The notes under the pieces were generated by a model, which was not told the origin of the DNA, did not search any database, and was given only the letters and a program-made list of their open reading frames with translations. From an uncultured Bacteroidota bacterium (lineage in GTDB: Bacteria; Bacteroidota; Bacteroidia; Flavobacteriales_D; Crocinitomicaceae), in NCBI GenBank assembly GCA_937899625.1, contig CALCCB010000054.1, positions 1-53,528 of the forward strand: DNA of 53,528 nt, in the 5' to 3' direction. Below, in pieces: positions 9,096-18,199 of the stretch (the first letter of the stretch is position 1; each line of letters begins with the position of its first letter). Made by a program: the position numbers and the translations under genes.

Positions 9096-10161
9096 ACTAA
9101 ATCGGCCTCTGAGAGTCATGGTGTTAGGTACTTGTAGTCCTCATGTAGCAAATCATATTCGAAGGATATCTGGAGAAACCATTGTTGTTGAGGTCATTTC
9201 GAATGGCACAGATCATTTTGACAATGACACTAAGATTCACTTAGTTGATTTCTCCTTGGTTAAATTTTGGAATATGATTTTGACTACGAATAAAATAAGG
9301 AGAATCTTTCGTTCCTTTAATCCGGATGTCATTCATATCCATCAAGCAAATTCAGTTGCTTTTTATGCTGTACTGGCAAATCGGAAATTAAAATACCCTT
9401 CTGTTTTAACGGCCTGGGGAAGTGATGTTCTTCAAAATCCAGAAAATAGTTTTCTTCTTAAATGGATGGTTCGTTTTGTACTGAAAAGAATTGAAGTCTG
9501 TACTTCAGATGCAGAATATATGGCTAAAGAAATGAGAAAATTGGTTCCTGAAAAAGAACTTGATATTGTCATTTGTAACTTTGGGGTGAAGGAGACAAAA
9601 ATACCTATCAAAAAAGAGAAAATTATTTATTCAAATCGTAATCACAATCCTTTGTATAGAATTGATATTATCCTAAGAGGATTTCAACGTTTTGTGACCT
9701 CAGAAGATGGGAATGATTGGAGAATGATTATAGCAGGACGTGGTTCTCAGACTGAATCTTTGAAAGATTTATCATATCAACTTGGAATTAATGACAAAGT
9801 CGAATTCATAGGTTTTGTAGACCAGGAAACGAACAATTTGAACTATGCCAGATCAACTTTTTATGTTTCACTTCCAGAATCAGATGCCACAGCCGTTTCA
9901 CTTCTGGAATCCATGTACTACGGTTGCATTCCAATTCTATCCGATCTTCCAGCGAATAAGGAATGGGTACAAAATGATATTAATGGAATTATTGTGAGTG
10001 ATCTATCTTCAGCCTATTATCAAGATGCTCTAAAAATTGATACGAATGTTGGCGCTGAGATGAATAGGTCGATCATATTAGAGAAAGGAACCGAATCGCG
10101 AAGTCGCGAATTATTTCTTCTTACTCTTGATAAAGCCATTCAAAAGAAAATTGATAAGTAA
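9085..10161 (+). CDS. Glycosyltransferase family 4
   Basis: This 358-residue GT-B fold protein has an N-terminal Rossmann-like half with HIHQANSVAFYAVL and TAWGSDVL. The C-terminal half carries the nucleotide-sugar site (IAGRGSQTESLKDL, VEFIGFVDQETN, then PESDATAVSLLESMYYGCIPIL). The E-x7-E-like motif falls in the last of these. It transfers a sugar from an activated donor onto the growing lipid-linked oligosaccharide at the inner membrane. It overlaps the acyltransferase gene by 11 bases. Donor and linkage cannot be predicted. Confidence 0.8.
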   Translation: MNAELNRPLRVMVLGTCSPHVANHIRRISGETIVVEVISNGTDHFDNDTKIHLVDFSLVKFWNMILTTNKIRRIFRSFNPDVIHIHQANSVAFYAVLANRKLKYPSVLTAWGSDVLQNPENSFLLKWMVRFVLKRIEVCTSDAEYMAKEMRKLVPEKELDIVICNFGVKETKIPIKKEKIIYSNRNHNPLYRIDIILRGFQRFVTSEDGNDWRMIIAGRGSQTESLKDLSYQLGINDKVEFIGFVDQETNNLNYARSTFYVSLPESDATAVSLLESMYYGCIPILSDLPANKEWVQNDINGIIVSDLSSAYYQDALKIDTNVGAEMNRSIILEKGTESRSRELFLLTLDKAIQKKIDK

Positions 10162-10192
10162 TCAAATAAAATTCTTTTCGGCTTATTTAAAG

Positions 10193-10200
10193 TAACTTTG
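10193..10200 (+). promoter_or_regulatory. -7 promoter box (TAACTTTG) inside the polysaccharide locus
   Basis: A perfect TAnnTTTG box lies in the 52-base gap before the second family 4 glycosyltransferase (ATG 10214). No convincing TTG element is seen 19-21 bases upstream. It could give a second transcript for the distal half of the locus. Confidence 0.35.
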
Positions 10201-10213
10201 AGCTAATTTGTTA

Positions 10214-11353
10214 ATGACACCGAAAAAGATCAAAATAGTACATATGAGCAGTGCTCATCCCGATAAGGATGTGCGGATCTTCTTCAAGGAATGTGTGTCA
10301 CTGGCCAATAACTTTCATCCCGAAGGTTTTGATGTGGAGGTTCATTTGATCCTTTCCGGAGCTGAAGAAAGAACGGATCAGAATGTTAGGATCCATAGTG
10401 TTGAGCATCATGGAGGCTCTCGATTGAAGAGGATGTGGAGTACGGTGAATGCAGTTTATCGCAAAGCGATCGAGCTTGATGGAGATATCTATCATTTTCA
10501 TGATCCTGAATTACTTAGGATCGCCCTTAAATTGAAAAGAGCAGGGAAGAAAGTAATCTATGATGTACATGAAGATGTTCCCAAACAAATCATGGACAAG
10601 CATTGGATTCCAAAATGGTTTAGAGGTTTTGTTTCCAATATATATGGATTATTTGAAAACAAAAGAGCTAATAAACTTAATGGAATTGTCACTGTAACAC
10701 CAATAATTGAAGAGCGTTTTCAGAAAGTAAATGAAAATGTACAGATGGTAGCAAATTATCCTTTGCTGTCAGAGAAGAATAAAATCAATGATCTAAGTGT
10801 TCCTAAGAAAAAAAATCAGATCTGCTATGTTGGAGGTTTGTTTCCCACTCGTGGTGTAAAAGAGTTGATTCAAGCTTTGGAATTTACAGACGCTCAACTG
10901 ATTCTCGCAGGCACATTTTCACCTGCGAGTTTTGAAAATGAAGTTAAGAAATTGAAGGGTTGGTCTAAAGTTTCCTATTTAGGTCAAATTGAACGAGACC
11001 AAATTGCTGAAGTACTAAAAAGTTCTGTTGCCGGTATAGTTACATTGCATCCAACAAGATCTTATAAGGAGTCTCTTCCGATAAAAATGTTTGAGTATAT
11101 GTCTGCAGGAATCCCTATGGTCGCGTCAAATTTTGAATATTGGAAGGAAATTATTGATTCTTCTGAGTGTGGTGTCTGTGCTGATCCATTAAATCCTAAG
11201 GATATAGCTGAAAAAATTCAAGATTTATTGAGTGATCCAGAGAAGTCTAATCGTTTAGGTAGTAATGGATTAAAAGCATTTCATGAAAAATACAACTGGA
11301 ATGCTGAGGAAAAGAAACTCTTTACCTTGTATGAAAAGCTCATTCATCAGTAA
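10214..11353 (+). CDS. Glycosyltransferase family 4
   Basis: This protein has 379 residues from the ATG at 10214; a TTG two codons upstream is less likely. It is GT-B, with an acceptor half containing YDVHEDVPKQIM and a donor half with CYVGGLFPTRGVKELIQA, LILAGTFSP, and a terminal ESLPIKMFEYMSAGIPMVAS segment bearing the conserved Glu residues of family 4. The HSVEHHGGSRLKRM region resembles capsule glycosyltransferases of Bacteroidota. It acts on lipid-linked intermediates. The next gene starts directly after its stop. Confidence 0.8.
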   Translation: MTPKKIKIVHMSSAHPDKDVRIFFKECVSLANNFHPEGFDVEVHLILSGAEERTDQNVRIHSVEHHGGSRLKRMWSTVNAVYRKAIELDGDIYHFHDPELLRIALKLKRAGKKVIYDVHEDVPKQIMDKHWIPKWFRGFVSNIYGLFENKRANKLNGIVTVTPIIEERFQKVNENVQMVANYPLLSEKNKINDLSVPKKKNQICYVGGLFPTRGVKELIQALEFTDAQLILAGTFSPASFENEVKKLKGWSKVSYLGQIERDQIAEVLKSSVAGIVTLHPTRSYKESLPIKMFEYMSAGIPMVASNFEYWKEIIDSSECGVCADPLNPKDIAEKIQDLLSDPEKSNRLGSNGLKAFHEKYNWNAEEKKLFTLYEKLIHQ

Positions 11354-12613
11354 ATGAAATTCAAGTTTGCGGACATATACAACGTTTACCTGGGACTGTT
11401 CGCAGGATTGTTTTTCTTTCTTCCTAAAATGGTCGGTTTTCTGGTTGTTTTGTTGGTCCTGCTTACGCTGCATGGTGGCATCAAAAAAGAATTGAAATTC
11501 AAGCTGACACCCTTATTCTTTTTCCCTGCATTGCTGTATCTTGCTTACTTGACAGGGATTTTGTTTACCGATCACATGAATCTGGCAAAGGGATATGCAG
11601 AAAACAAGCTGGCCTTTCTGATCCTCCCATTGATCTTTTCGTTTCGACCTCAATTTGAGTATAGGATCTCTTTTCCTTTGATTGGAGCCGCCGCAGGTAT
11701 TGTGATCTCGTCGGTCATGGGAATTGGGAATGCGTTCTTGTGTTTGAATGATGGAGGCTTACTCATGAACTGTATTACGAGTGTAAACATTTCACCAATT
11801 CATCATCCAACCTATTATGCAACCTTTATTCTTGTCATAACTTTTGGGATCTGGTGGGCGAGAAAGAGAGAAAAACCTTATTTGGATCTAAGATGGGTAA
11901 TTCCATTCACGATATTCGCAGCGATTATATTCATTCTTTGTATGTCACTGGCAGCCATGCTATGTTTGGCGATCTTGATTTGTGTACTTGTGTTAAGATG
12001 GATCAAGAATCGCTTTGGTAAAAAGGTATTTTGGGTAAGCACCATGCTGAGTCCGATCGTTTTGATTTTCTTTTTATCGAATTTCCCGGTGATCAAAGAT
12101 GAAGTGAATTACACAAAAGGTTCGATAGCGGCCTTCTGGAAAGATCCTGTAGCCTGGGTAAATTCTAAACCTGGCTATAAAACCGGAAACGAGGTAAGAT
12201 TGGTGATGTGGACTGTTACTGTTTTGGAGATCGTTGATCATCCATTCGGAGTAGGAACAGGAAATGTAGATGAAGTTTTAAGCGATCGCTTAACCCGACA
12301 TGGACAGCTTGAGCTGGCAAAACAGGATGATAGTGGCTCGATCCGGTATAATCCACACAATCAATTTCTTCAGACCGCTTTGGAATTGGGAATTCTTGGC
12401 GCACTTTTGTTGATCCTTTTCATAGCAGGAGCGATCAGAATGGCTTCCATTTACAGAAATTCGTTCCTAATGGTAATAGGAATCAGTCTGGTGGTCAATG
12501 CAGTTTTTGAATCCATGCTGCAAAGGCAATCGGGAATTATATTTTACATGTTCTGGATCTGCTTTATGGTGATTTTTGCAATGACAGATCAAAAAAGGAG
12601 TGAAGCTCGATGA
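11354..12613 (+). CDS. O-antigen ligase/polymerase family membrane protein
   Basis: This 419-residue multi-spanning protein has about ten hydrophobic segments. A long periplasmic loop around residues 270-340 contains GVGTGNVDEVLS and NPHNQFLQTALELGILGALL, the Wzy_C hallmark with the conserved H-N-Q/H arrangement of WaaL-type ligases. It would ligate or polymerise the exported glycan at the periplasmic face. It is less AT-rich than the similar gene at 6340-7608, so the two are probably not recent duplicates. Its 3' end overlaps the next gene by 4 bases. Confidence 0.8.
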   Translation: MKFKFADIYNVYLGLFAGLFFFLPKMVGFLVVLLVLLTLHGGIKKELKFKLTPLFFFPALLYLAYLTGILFTDHMNLAKGYAENKLAFLILPLIFSFRPQFEYRISFPLIGAAAGIVISSVMGIGNAFLCLNDGGLLMNCITSVNISPIHHPTYYATFILVITFGIWWARKREKPYLDLRWVIPFTIFAAIIFILCMSLAAMLCLAILICVLVLRWIKNRFGKKVFWVSTMLSPIVLIFFLSNFPVIKDEVNYTKGSIAAFWKDPVAWVNSKPGYKTGNEVRLVMWTVTVLEIVDHPFGVGTGNVDEVLSDRLTRHGQLELAKQDDSGSIRYNPHNQFLQTALELGILGALLLILFIAGAIRMASIYRNSFLMVIGISLVVNAVFESMLQRQSGIIFYMFWICFMVIFAMTDQKRSEAR

Positions 12614-13605
12614 AAATTTCCGTTGTCATACCGTGTCGAAATGAAGTGAGATACATCAGTGGATGTGTGCATTCATTGCTTGAAAATGGATTTGATCCAG
12701 AGCTGCTGGAGATATTGGTTGTTGACGGAATGAGTGACGATGGAACGATCGATAAAGTTCAGGAGCTGAATTCAAATTATCCTCAGGTAAAGCTTGTCCC
12801 TAATCCTAAACGAGTTACTCCTGTTGCACTTAATTTGGGAATTGAAAACGCTTCAGGTGACTACATTCTGATCGCCAGTGCACATTCATCCTTCGACAAG
12901 GGATATATTTCTACGCTAGTAAAGAAGATCCAATCTCTGGAGAATGCGATTGCGGTTGGAGGAGTAATGCGGACTGAAGTCAAAAATGAAACACCGATAT
13001 CCTTGGCGATCAAAGCAATTCTGGCACATCGATTTGGCGTTGGAAATGCCATGTTCAGGATCGGAACGGATGCTGATCTGAAAGTGGATACCGTTCCCTT
13101 TGGCTTATATCGTGCAGACCTTTTAAAGGCAGCGGGAGGATACGACATCAGATTGATTAGGAATCATGACATAGAACTTTCAAAAAGATTGTTGCGAGAT
13201 GGAGGAAACATCTATCTCACACCTGTGGCACAATGCACGTATTACGCCCGAGAGAAATTTGGAGCTCTGGCTAAGAACAACTATAACAATGGAAAATGGA
13301 ATATCCTGACCGTCTTCATTACTAAGAATTTTAGTTCATTGAGTATTCGCCATTTTATTCCTCTGATCTTTTTGATGTCATTGATTTTACCGCTTGTTGC
13401 AGGACTGATCTGGTGTCCATTGTCCTATTTGAGTGCAATAAGTTTGATTACATATACAATAGCGGTCACTTATTTTGCGACAACTTCAGTGCCTAAAGGA
13501 ACGACGATCTTTCATATGATCTACGGTTTTTTTGTCTTGCATCTGGCATATGGTCTGGGATCATTGTTAGGCCTGTTAATTCTGCCTAAATTTGCGTTGA
13601 AGTGA
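12610..13605 (+). CDS. Glycosyltransferase family 2 with C-terminal membrane segments
   Basis: This 331-residue protein has an N-terminal GT-A domain with VVIPCRNEVRYI, the nucleotide-binding VVDGMSDDGT, and a later NHDIELSKRLLRDGG segment corresponding to the catalytic ED/xDxE region. It is followed by two or three C-terminal hydrophobic helices (about 235-325). This matches ExoA-like membrane-anchored glycosyltransferases in exopolysaccharide synthesis. Both ends overlap neighbours by 4 bases, so it is firmly within the operon. Confidence 0.8.
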   Translation: MKISVVIPCRNEVRYISGCVHSLLENGFDPELLEILVVDGMSDDGTIDKVQELNSNYPQVKLVPNPKRVTPVALNLGIENASGDYILIASAHSSFDKGYISTLVKKIQSLENAIAVGGVMRTEVKNETPISLAIKAILAHRFGVGNAMFRIGTDADLKVDTVPFGLYRADLLKAAGGYDIRLIRNHDIELSKRLLRDGGNIYLTPVAQCTYYAREKFGALAKNNYNNGKWNILTVFITKNFSSLSIRHFIPLIFLMSLILPLVAGLIWCPLSYLSAISLITYTIAVTYFATTSVPKGTTIFHMIYGFFVLHLAYGLGSLLGLLILPKFALK

Positions 13606-14750
13606 GTGTAGAACCGGTATATAAAAAGTCTCTTTCCGAATTTATCGGGTGTTCGCCTGATCAATTTTTTCTATACTGGAAGGGCAGAGTTGCCTTGTAT
13701 GCTGCATTAAAAGCAATGGGAATAAAAGAAGGGGATGAAGTCATCGTACCTTCTTTCACTTGTGTGGTTGTGCCTAATGCGATCATGTATCTGAGGGCTC
13801 GCCCGATCTACGTGGATATCGATACGAAAACGTTGAACACGACATTGGAGTTGATTCAGGCTGCAGTTTCAGAGAGAACAAAGTGTATCCTGATTCAAAA
13901 CACATTTGGTTTGTCATCTCAGGTTGATGAGATAATTGATTTTGCTAAAGAAAAGGGAATAACGACGATAGAAGATTGTACCCACGGGTTTGGCGGAACG
14001 TATCAAGGAAAACCGAATGGAGTGAGAAGTGACTTTTCTTTTTTCTCATCTCAATGGAATAAACCATTTTCGACAGGTTTAGGAGGTATTCTACTAGTCA
14101 ACAACAATGATTATCTGGAAAAGGTGAAGCAGGTGAACACAGATCTGATTTATCCTGGATTCAAATCACGAGTAATGTTGAAGCTATTGATTCTGTTCAA
14201 TAAGTTTTTCATCACCGATAGAACCTACTGGTTACTTGTTCGTCTGTATCGTTTCTTGAGTAAAACAGGATTAGTGATCGGTTCTTCTTCAGACGATGAA
14301 TTGAATAGCCCAAAGAAGCCGGAAGGTTTTTTCATGGGTGGTTGTAACGTCCAGTACAGAGAAGGAGTTAGGGCAATGAATAAGTTGAAAGGTCTTATTG
14401 ATCTGCGCAAAAAGAACGCATTGCTATACACGTCATTCCTCAAGGACAATGGTAAATACTTTGTTGATCCTTCGTTGGAATCAGACCATTCATTTTTAAA
14501 GTATCCATTTCTCGTGAAGGACAGAATCGCTTTCATGAAAAAAGCAGAACAATCCTCGATTCGACTGGGAGAATGGTTTGAATCTCAGATCCATCCGGTT
14601 CATGAACATTTTGAGCTTTGGGAACTCGAACCAAAGAATTTCCCTGTTTCGAAGGAAATGAGTTCGCATATGTTAAATTTACCAACGGAGATCAAGAATC
14701 CACATAAGGTTATCCAGTTCCTTAAGAAGAATCTGGATGATCTGATTTAA
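13602..14750 (+). CDS. DegT/DnrJ/EryC1/StrS-type PLP aminotransferase, divergent
   Basis: This 382-residue protein has a GTG start at 13602 overlapping the previous stop by 4 bases. The family pattern is clear: EGDEVIVPSFTCVVVPNAI, PIYVDIDTKTLNTT, TTIEDCTHGFGGTYQGKP and the PLP-binding Lys154 in SSQWNKPFSTGLGG. The usual SFHxxK is replaced by SSQWNK, marking a divergent subgroup. An amphipathic basic stretch around residues 190-225 (KLLILFNKFFI) is unusual for a soluble member. It likely transaminates a nucleotide-linked keto-sugar for the glycan, but the substrate is not assignable. Confidence 0.8.
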   Translation: MSVEPVYKKSLSEFIGCSPDQFFLYWKGRVALYAALKAMGIKEGDEVIVPSFTCVVVPNAIMYLRARPIYVDIDTKTLNTTLELIQAAVSERTKCILIQNTFGLSSQVDEIIDFAKEKGITTIEDCTHGFGGTYQGKPNGVRSDFSFFSSQWNKPFSTGLGGILLVNNNDYLEKVKQVNTDLIYPGFKSRVMLKLLILFNKFFITDRTYWLLVRLYRFLSKTGLVIGSSSDDELNSPKKPEGFFMGGCNVQYREGVRAMNKLKGLIDLRKKNALLYTSFLKDNGKYFVDPSLESDHSFLKYPFLVKDRIAFMKKAEQSSIRLGEWFESQIHPVHEHFELWELEPKNFPVSKEMSSHMLNLPTEIKNPHKVIQFLKKNLDDLI

Positions 14751-14766
14751 TGAATACTAACGAATT

Positions 14767-15978
14767 ATGATACCTTTTTCACCTCCCCGAATTGATCAGA
14801 AAGTAATTGATGAGGTTACTGCAGCACTGCAAAGTGGATGGATCACTACTGGACCAAGAACCAAAAAATTCGAAAAGGAGATCACAGAATATTGTGGTTG
14901 TAAAACCACCGTAGCTGTCAATTCCTGGACCATGGGGATGCAAGTGTTTTTGTCCTGGTGGGGAATCGGAGAAGGGGATGAGGTGATTCTTCCTGCATAT
15001 ACGTATTGTGCAAGTGCAAACGTGATCGTTCATTCTGGTGCAAAGCCGGTAATGGTAGATATTGACCCGAAGGATTTTAATATTTCGGTTCAAAAGGTAA
15101 GCGAAGCCATTACACCGAGAACCAAAGCGATCATCGCGGTCGATTTAGCAGGTTTTCCATGTGATTATGATCAGCTGAATGCTTTGGTTGCATCACCTGA
15201 AATGGTCGCTCAATTCAAACCATCGAATGACATTCAAAAGCAATTGGGAAGAATCTTGGTAATCAGCGATGCTGCGCATAGCTTTGGGGCGATCATGGAT
15301 GGAAAAAGATCAGGTGCTTTAACGGATGTAACCAGCTTCTCATTTCATGCAGTGAAGAATCTAACGACTGCTGAAGGTGGTGCTTTGTGCTTCAACCTTC
15401 CTGAAGGATTCGATCATGACGCGATCTATAAAGAGTTTTGTACCCTGATCCTTCACGGACAGAATAAAGATGCACTGGCAAAAACGCAGAAAGGGAACTG
15501 GCGCTATGATGTTGAGGAACCAGGGTTTAAATGTAACATGACCGATCTTCAAGCTGCAATTGGTTTGATCGAATTGGAGCGTTACCAGGAGAATCTTGAT
15601 CGTAGGAAATCGATCTTTACTCAATACGATGAGGCTTTCGGAAAAGAAGATTGGGCGATCCTTCCAGTTCATACGACAGAAAGAAAGACCAGCTGCTACC
15701 ATTTATATCAATTAAGGATCAAAGGAGCAACAGAGCCTCAGAGAGATGCTATCATGCAGGCTATTTTTGATCAGGATGTTTCAGTGAACGTTCATTTTCT
15801 TCCGTTGCCTACGCTAACGGCCTACAAGAAAAGAGGGTACTTGATTCAGGATTATCCTGAAACATGGGCCAAATACCAGAATGAGATCTCATTGCCGGTC
15901 TATTTCGATCTAAGCGATGAACAAGTTCGTACTGTTATATCCGCTGTTACATCTGCTGTTCATAAGGTGCTTGGGTGA
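14767..15978 (+). CDS. DegT/DnrJ/EryC1/StrS aminotransferase (UDP-4-keto-sugar aminotransferase-like)
   Basis: This 403-residue canonical member of the family has SGWITTGPRTKKFE, GDEVILPAYTYCASANVIVHSGAKPVMVDID, VISDAAHSFGA and the Schiff-base Lys197 in SFHAVKNLTTAEGGAL. Such enzymes convert UDP- or dTDP-4-keto sugars to 4-amino sugars. It sits directly before the phosphoglycosyl transferase (4-base overlap). That position is typical for bacillosamine-like pathways (PglE-PglC), in which the first sugar loaded on the lipid is an amino sugar. The first-sugar assignment is inference from this order. Confidence 0.88.
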   Translation: MIPFSPPRIDQKVIDEVTAALQSGWITTGPRTKKFEKEITEYCGCKTTVAVNSWTMGMQVFLSWWGIGEGDEVILPAYTYCASANVIVHSGAKPVMVDIDPKDFNISVQKVSEAITPRTKAIIAVDLAGFPCDYDQLNALVASPEMVAQFKPSNDIQKQLGRILVISDAAHSFGAIMDGKRSGALTDVTSFSFHAVKNLTTAEGGALCFNLPEGFDHDAIYKEFCTLILHGQNKDALAKTQKGNWRYDVEEPGFKCNMTDLQAAIGLIELERYQENLDRRKSIFTQYDEAFGKEDWAILPVHTTERKTSCYHLYQLRIKGATEPQRDAIMQAIFDQDVSVNVHFLPLPTLTAYKKRGYLIQDYPETWAKYQNEISLPVYFDLSDEQVRTVISAVTSAVHKVLG

Positions 15979-16562
15979 AAAGGATCTTTGACATAATCGT
16001 CAGCTTGGTCATTCTCTTGATCTTTCTGCCATTCGGAATCCTGATCGGTCTCTGGATCGCCTTGGAATCAAAAGGTGGGATTTTCTATCGTCAGGAAAGG
16101 ATCGGGAAGAATGGAGTTCCGTTTTACATGCTGAAGCTTCGTTCAATGAATGTGAATGCGGATAAAGAAGGGAAGTTGACTGTTGGTATGAGAGACCCGA
16201 GGATCACTAATTCAGGAGCGTTTATCCGAAAATTCAAGCTGGATGAATTTCCTCAATTTATCAACGTGTTGAAGGGAGAAATGAGCATTGTAGGTCCGAG
16301 ACCGGAAGTCAAGGAATATGTAGATCTCTATTCTGAGGAGCAACGTGAAATACTGACGGTATTGCCTGGGATCACAGACTATGCGTCCATCGAATATTTT
16401 AAGGAAAATGAGCTGTTGGGGAATGCCAATGATCCTGTTCAAACGTATGTAAATGAGATCATGCCTGCTAAGATCGAGCTCAATAAAAAGTACTTGAGTA
16501 ATCCTGGATTGTCTCAGGATCTCAGAATTATGTGGAAGACATTCCTACGAATGATCTCCTGA
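15975..16562 (+). CDS. Initiating sugar-1-phosphate transferase (PglC-type monotopic phosphoglycosyl transferase)
   Basis: This 195-residue protein starts with GTG at 15975, overlapping the aminotransferase stop. An N-terminal re-entrant hydrophobic helix (about 3-27) is followed by KLRSM (about 53-57), LDEFPQFINVLKGEMSIVGPRPE and the tail typical of the short PglC class. It lacks the extra membrane helices and CoA-binding-like domain of WbaP. It transfers a phosphosugar from a UDP-sugar to undecaprenyl phosphate and so starts repeat-unit assembly. It is the last gene of the locus. The 3' end overlaps the convergent ATP-grasp gene by 18 bases. Confidence 0.9.
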   Translation: MKRIFDIIVSLVILLIFLPFGILIGLWIALESKGGIFYRQERIGKNGVPFYMLKLRSMNVNADKEGKLTVGMRDPRITNSGAFIRKFKLDEFPQFINVLKGEMSIVGPRPEVKEYVDLYSEEQREILTVLPGITDYASIEYFKENELLGNANDPVQTYVNEIMPAKIELNKKYLSNPGLSQDLRIMWKTFLRMIS

Positions 16563-17462
16563 GTGGAAATCATATACTTTCTTTAATTCATTCGCGAAGA
16601 GAACTGCACTTTCAGGTCTTCTCCTGAACCAAAGCTCGGGTTCGATCAATTCAAGTTCTCCCAAGGCAATTTTACCATTGTTATCGTAAAACAGGTCAAC
16701 TCTAGCATAAGAGGGTAGCACAGGACATGCCTTAAGACAAGCCTGTGCAAATAAGATTTCTTCATCAGAAGCATCATGATCGTGCAGCGTTCCGCCATGG
16801 TCATCCTGAACCCTGAAATCTCCTGATTTCGCTTTTTTCCTTACAGCGTGACTATAATTTTCACTAAACATGATCAATGAAACTTCTCCGTACGTGACGA
16901 TCTTATCCTGAAATTCCTGGATCATCATTGCTTCCTTTCGAAGAAGATCATTCAGTATATCATTAACATCATCAATGTTATTTTCATCTACTAGGTAAGT
17001 ATGTCTAGCGGCACCTGATATACAAGGCTTAACGATCAATTTTTCCCAACCTTCTTCCTTTAGAACGGATTTGAGATCAACTGAATTGCCTGTTTCCAGG
17101 AAATGCGTTTTTGGAATGTTAATTCCTTTTGCTTCTAAATCTGCCAAATAGTGTTTATCAACGTTCCATCGGATGAGCTCCTCACTATTGATCAGAATCG
17201 TTTCTTTGGAAACTTTGTTCAACCACGTACTAAATTCTTCAAATCGATCAAAGTAATCCCAAGTGGTTCTGAACACAATAAATTTGGTCTGTTTCCAGTC
17301 CATGTGCTTATCATCCCAGCTGATCCTTTGAACGTTAAATCCTTTTCTTCCGAGTGCTTTTTGAACGAGTTGATCTTCGGTCAGAATATTCTCCACATAA
17401 GGACTCTGGTCTGAGGGGTCGACATATCTGTGATCGGTAAGTATGGTAAAATCGAATTCCAT
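16545..17462 (-). CDS. ATP-grasp domain protein (RimK/GshB-like ligase)
   Basis: This protein has 305 residues from the ATG at 17462, which overlaps the stop of the upstream ZIP gene. ATP-grasp features run in order: an N-terminal pre-grasp region with FRTTWDYFD, a KLIVKPCISGAARHTYLV ATP-binding strand-loop, VTYGEVSLIMF, the FRVQDDHGGTLHDH loop, and the metal-binding YARVDLFY plus ELELIEPELWFR. Members ligate carboxylates to amines via acyl-phosphates. No substrate is known for this orphan group, which is often labelled only as an ATP-grasp or glutathione-synthetase-like protein. It is the last gene of a leftward three-gene group with a metal transporter and a methyltransferase. Confidence 0.75.
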   Translation of the reverse strand: MEFDFTILTDHRYVDPSDQSPYVENILTEDQLVQKALGRKGFNVQRISWDDKHMDWKQTKFIVFRTTWDYFDRFEEFSTWLNKVSKETILINSEELIRWNVDKHYLADLEAKGINIPKTHFLETGNSVDLKSVLKEEGWEKLIVKPCISGAARHTYLVDENNIDDVNDILNDLLRKEAMMIQEFQDKIVTYGEVSLIMFSENYSHAVRKKAKSGDFRVQDDHGGTLHDHDASDEEILFAQACLKACPVLPSYARVDLFYDNNGKIALGELELIEPELWFRRRPESAVLFANELKKVYDFHSGDHS

Positions 17463-18199
17463 CAATTGATAAATATGGCCAGAGCACAGCCCACGAAAAT
17501 GCTGATGAGCTTTAATAAATTGAACTTGTGGTTTTCGGAAGTTTCAAAAATGATGGTGGTTGAAATATGAAGGAACATCCCGACCACAACTGCGAGGATC
17601 ATGTGAAAATCCAGAGAATCGATACCTGGAATTTCCATTGCGCCCATGAAAACACCAAGTGGTGTCATTAGCCCAAAAAGAATCAAAACCAACCATGCTT
17701 TTGATTTACCAATACTTGTATTAATCAACAGTGTCATTAAAGCAATGGATACAGGAAGTTGATGAAAAAGAATCCCTAAAAGCAATGAATCATCATTGTG
17801 GTGATGGTGATCTGATGCTAAGATCTCATGGCCTGTAAGTTGATTTCCCAGAGGAATTCCTTCAAGAATAGAGTGGACGGATAATGAGATGAACAGTCCC
17901 CATGGTAATTTTTGTCCCTTGTGCACGTGAACATGACCATGCTCAATACCTCCTGAGAAGAATTCAAGGATCAATTGAATAAGGAATCCCAGAAGGATAT
18001 ACATTCCGATGGAAGCAGATTCGTCGGCGTACAGATCAGGAATAAAATGGAGAAATGCGATGGACAATAAAAAACCACCACTGAAAGCCAGTAGTAATTT
18101 GATCGTCTGTGTTTTGTTGGTCGCTTCCAGTTTGGTTACCATTACACCACCGATGATCACCGATAACAAGAGACTACTATATACCCAGATACTTTCCAT
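17462..18199 (-). CDS. ZIP family divalent metal transporter
   Basis: This 245-residue protein has about eight membrane helices. The ZIP signature in helix 4 reads HSILEGIPLG (near residues 107-116) and the helix 5 motif reads FHQLPVSIAL. Two His-rich cytoplasmic stretches, HGHVHVHKG and DHHHHNDD, are typical metal-sensing loops. It mediates uptake of zinc or a related divalent metal across the inner membrane. It abuts the methyltransferase gene (no gap) and overlaps the ATP-grasp gene, so the three are probably co-transcribed. Confidence 0.9.
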   Translation of the reverse strand: MESIWVYSSLLLSVIIGGVMVTKLEATNKTQTIKLLLAFSGGFLLSIAFLHFIPDLYADESASIGMYILLGFLIQLILEFFSGGIEHGHVHVHKGQKLPWGLFISLSVHSILEGIPLGNQLTGHEILASDHHHHNDDSLLLGILFHQLPVSIALMTLLINTSIGKSKAWLVLILFGLMTPLGVFMGAMEIPGIDSLDFHMILAVVVGMFLHISTTIIFETSENHKFNLLKLISIFVGCALAIFIN

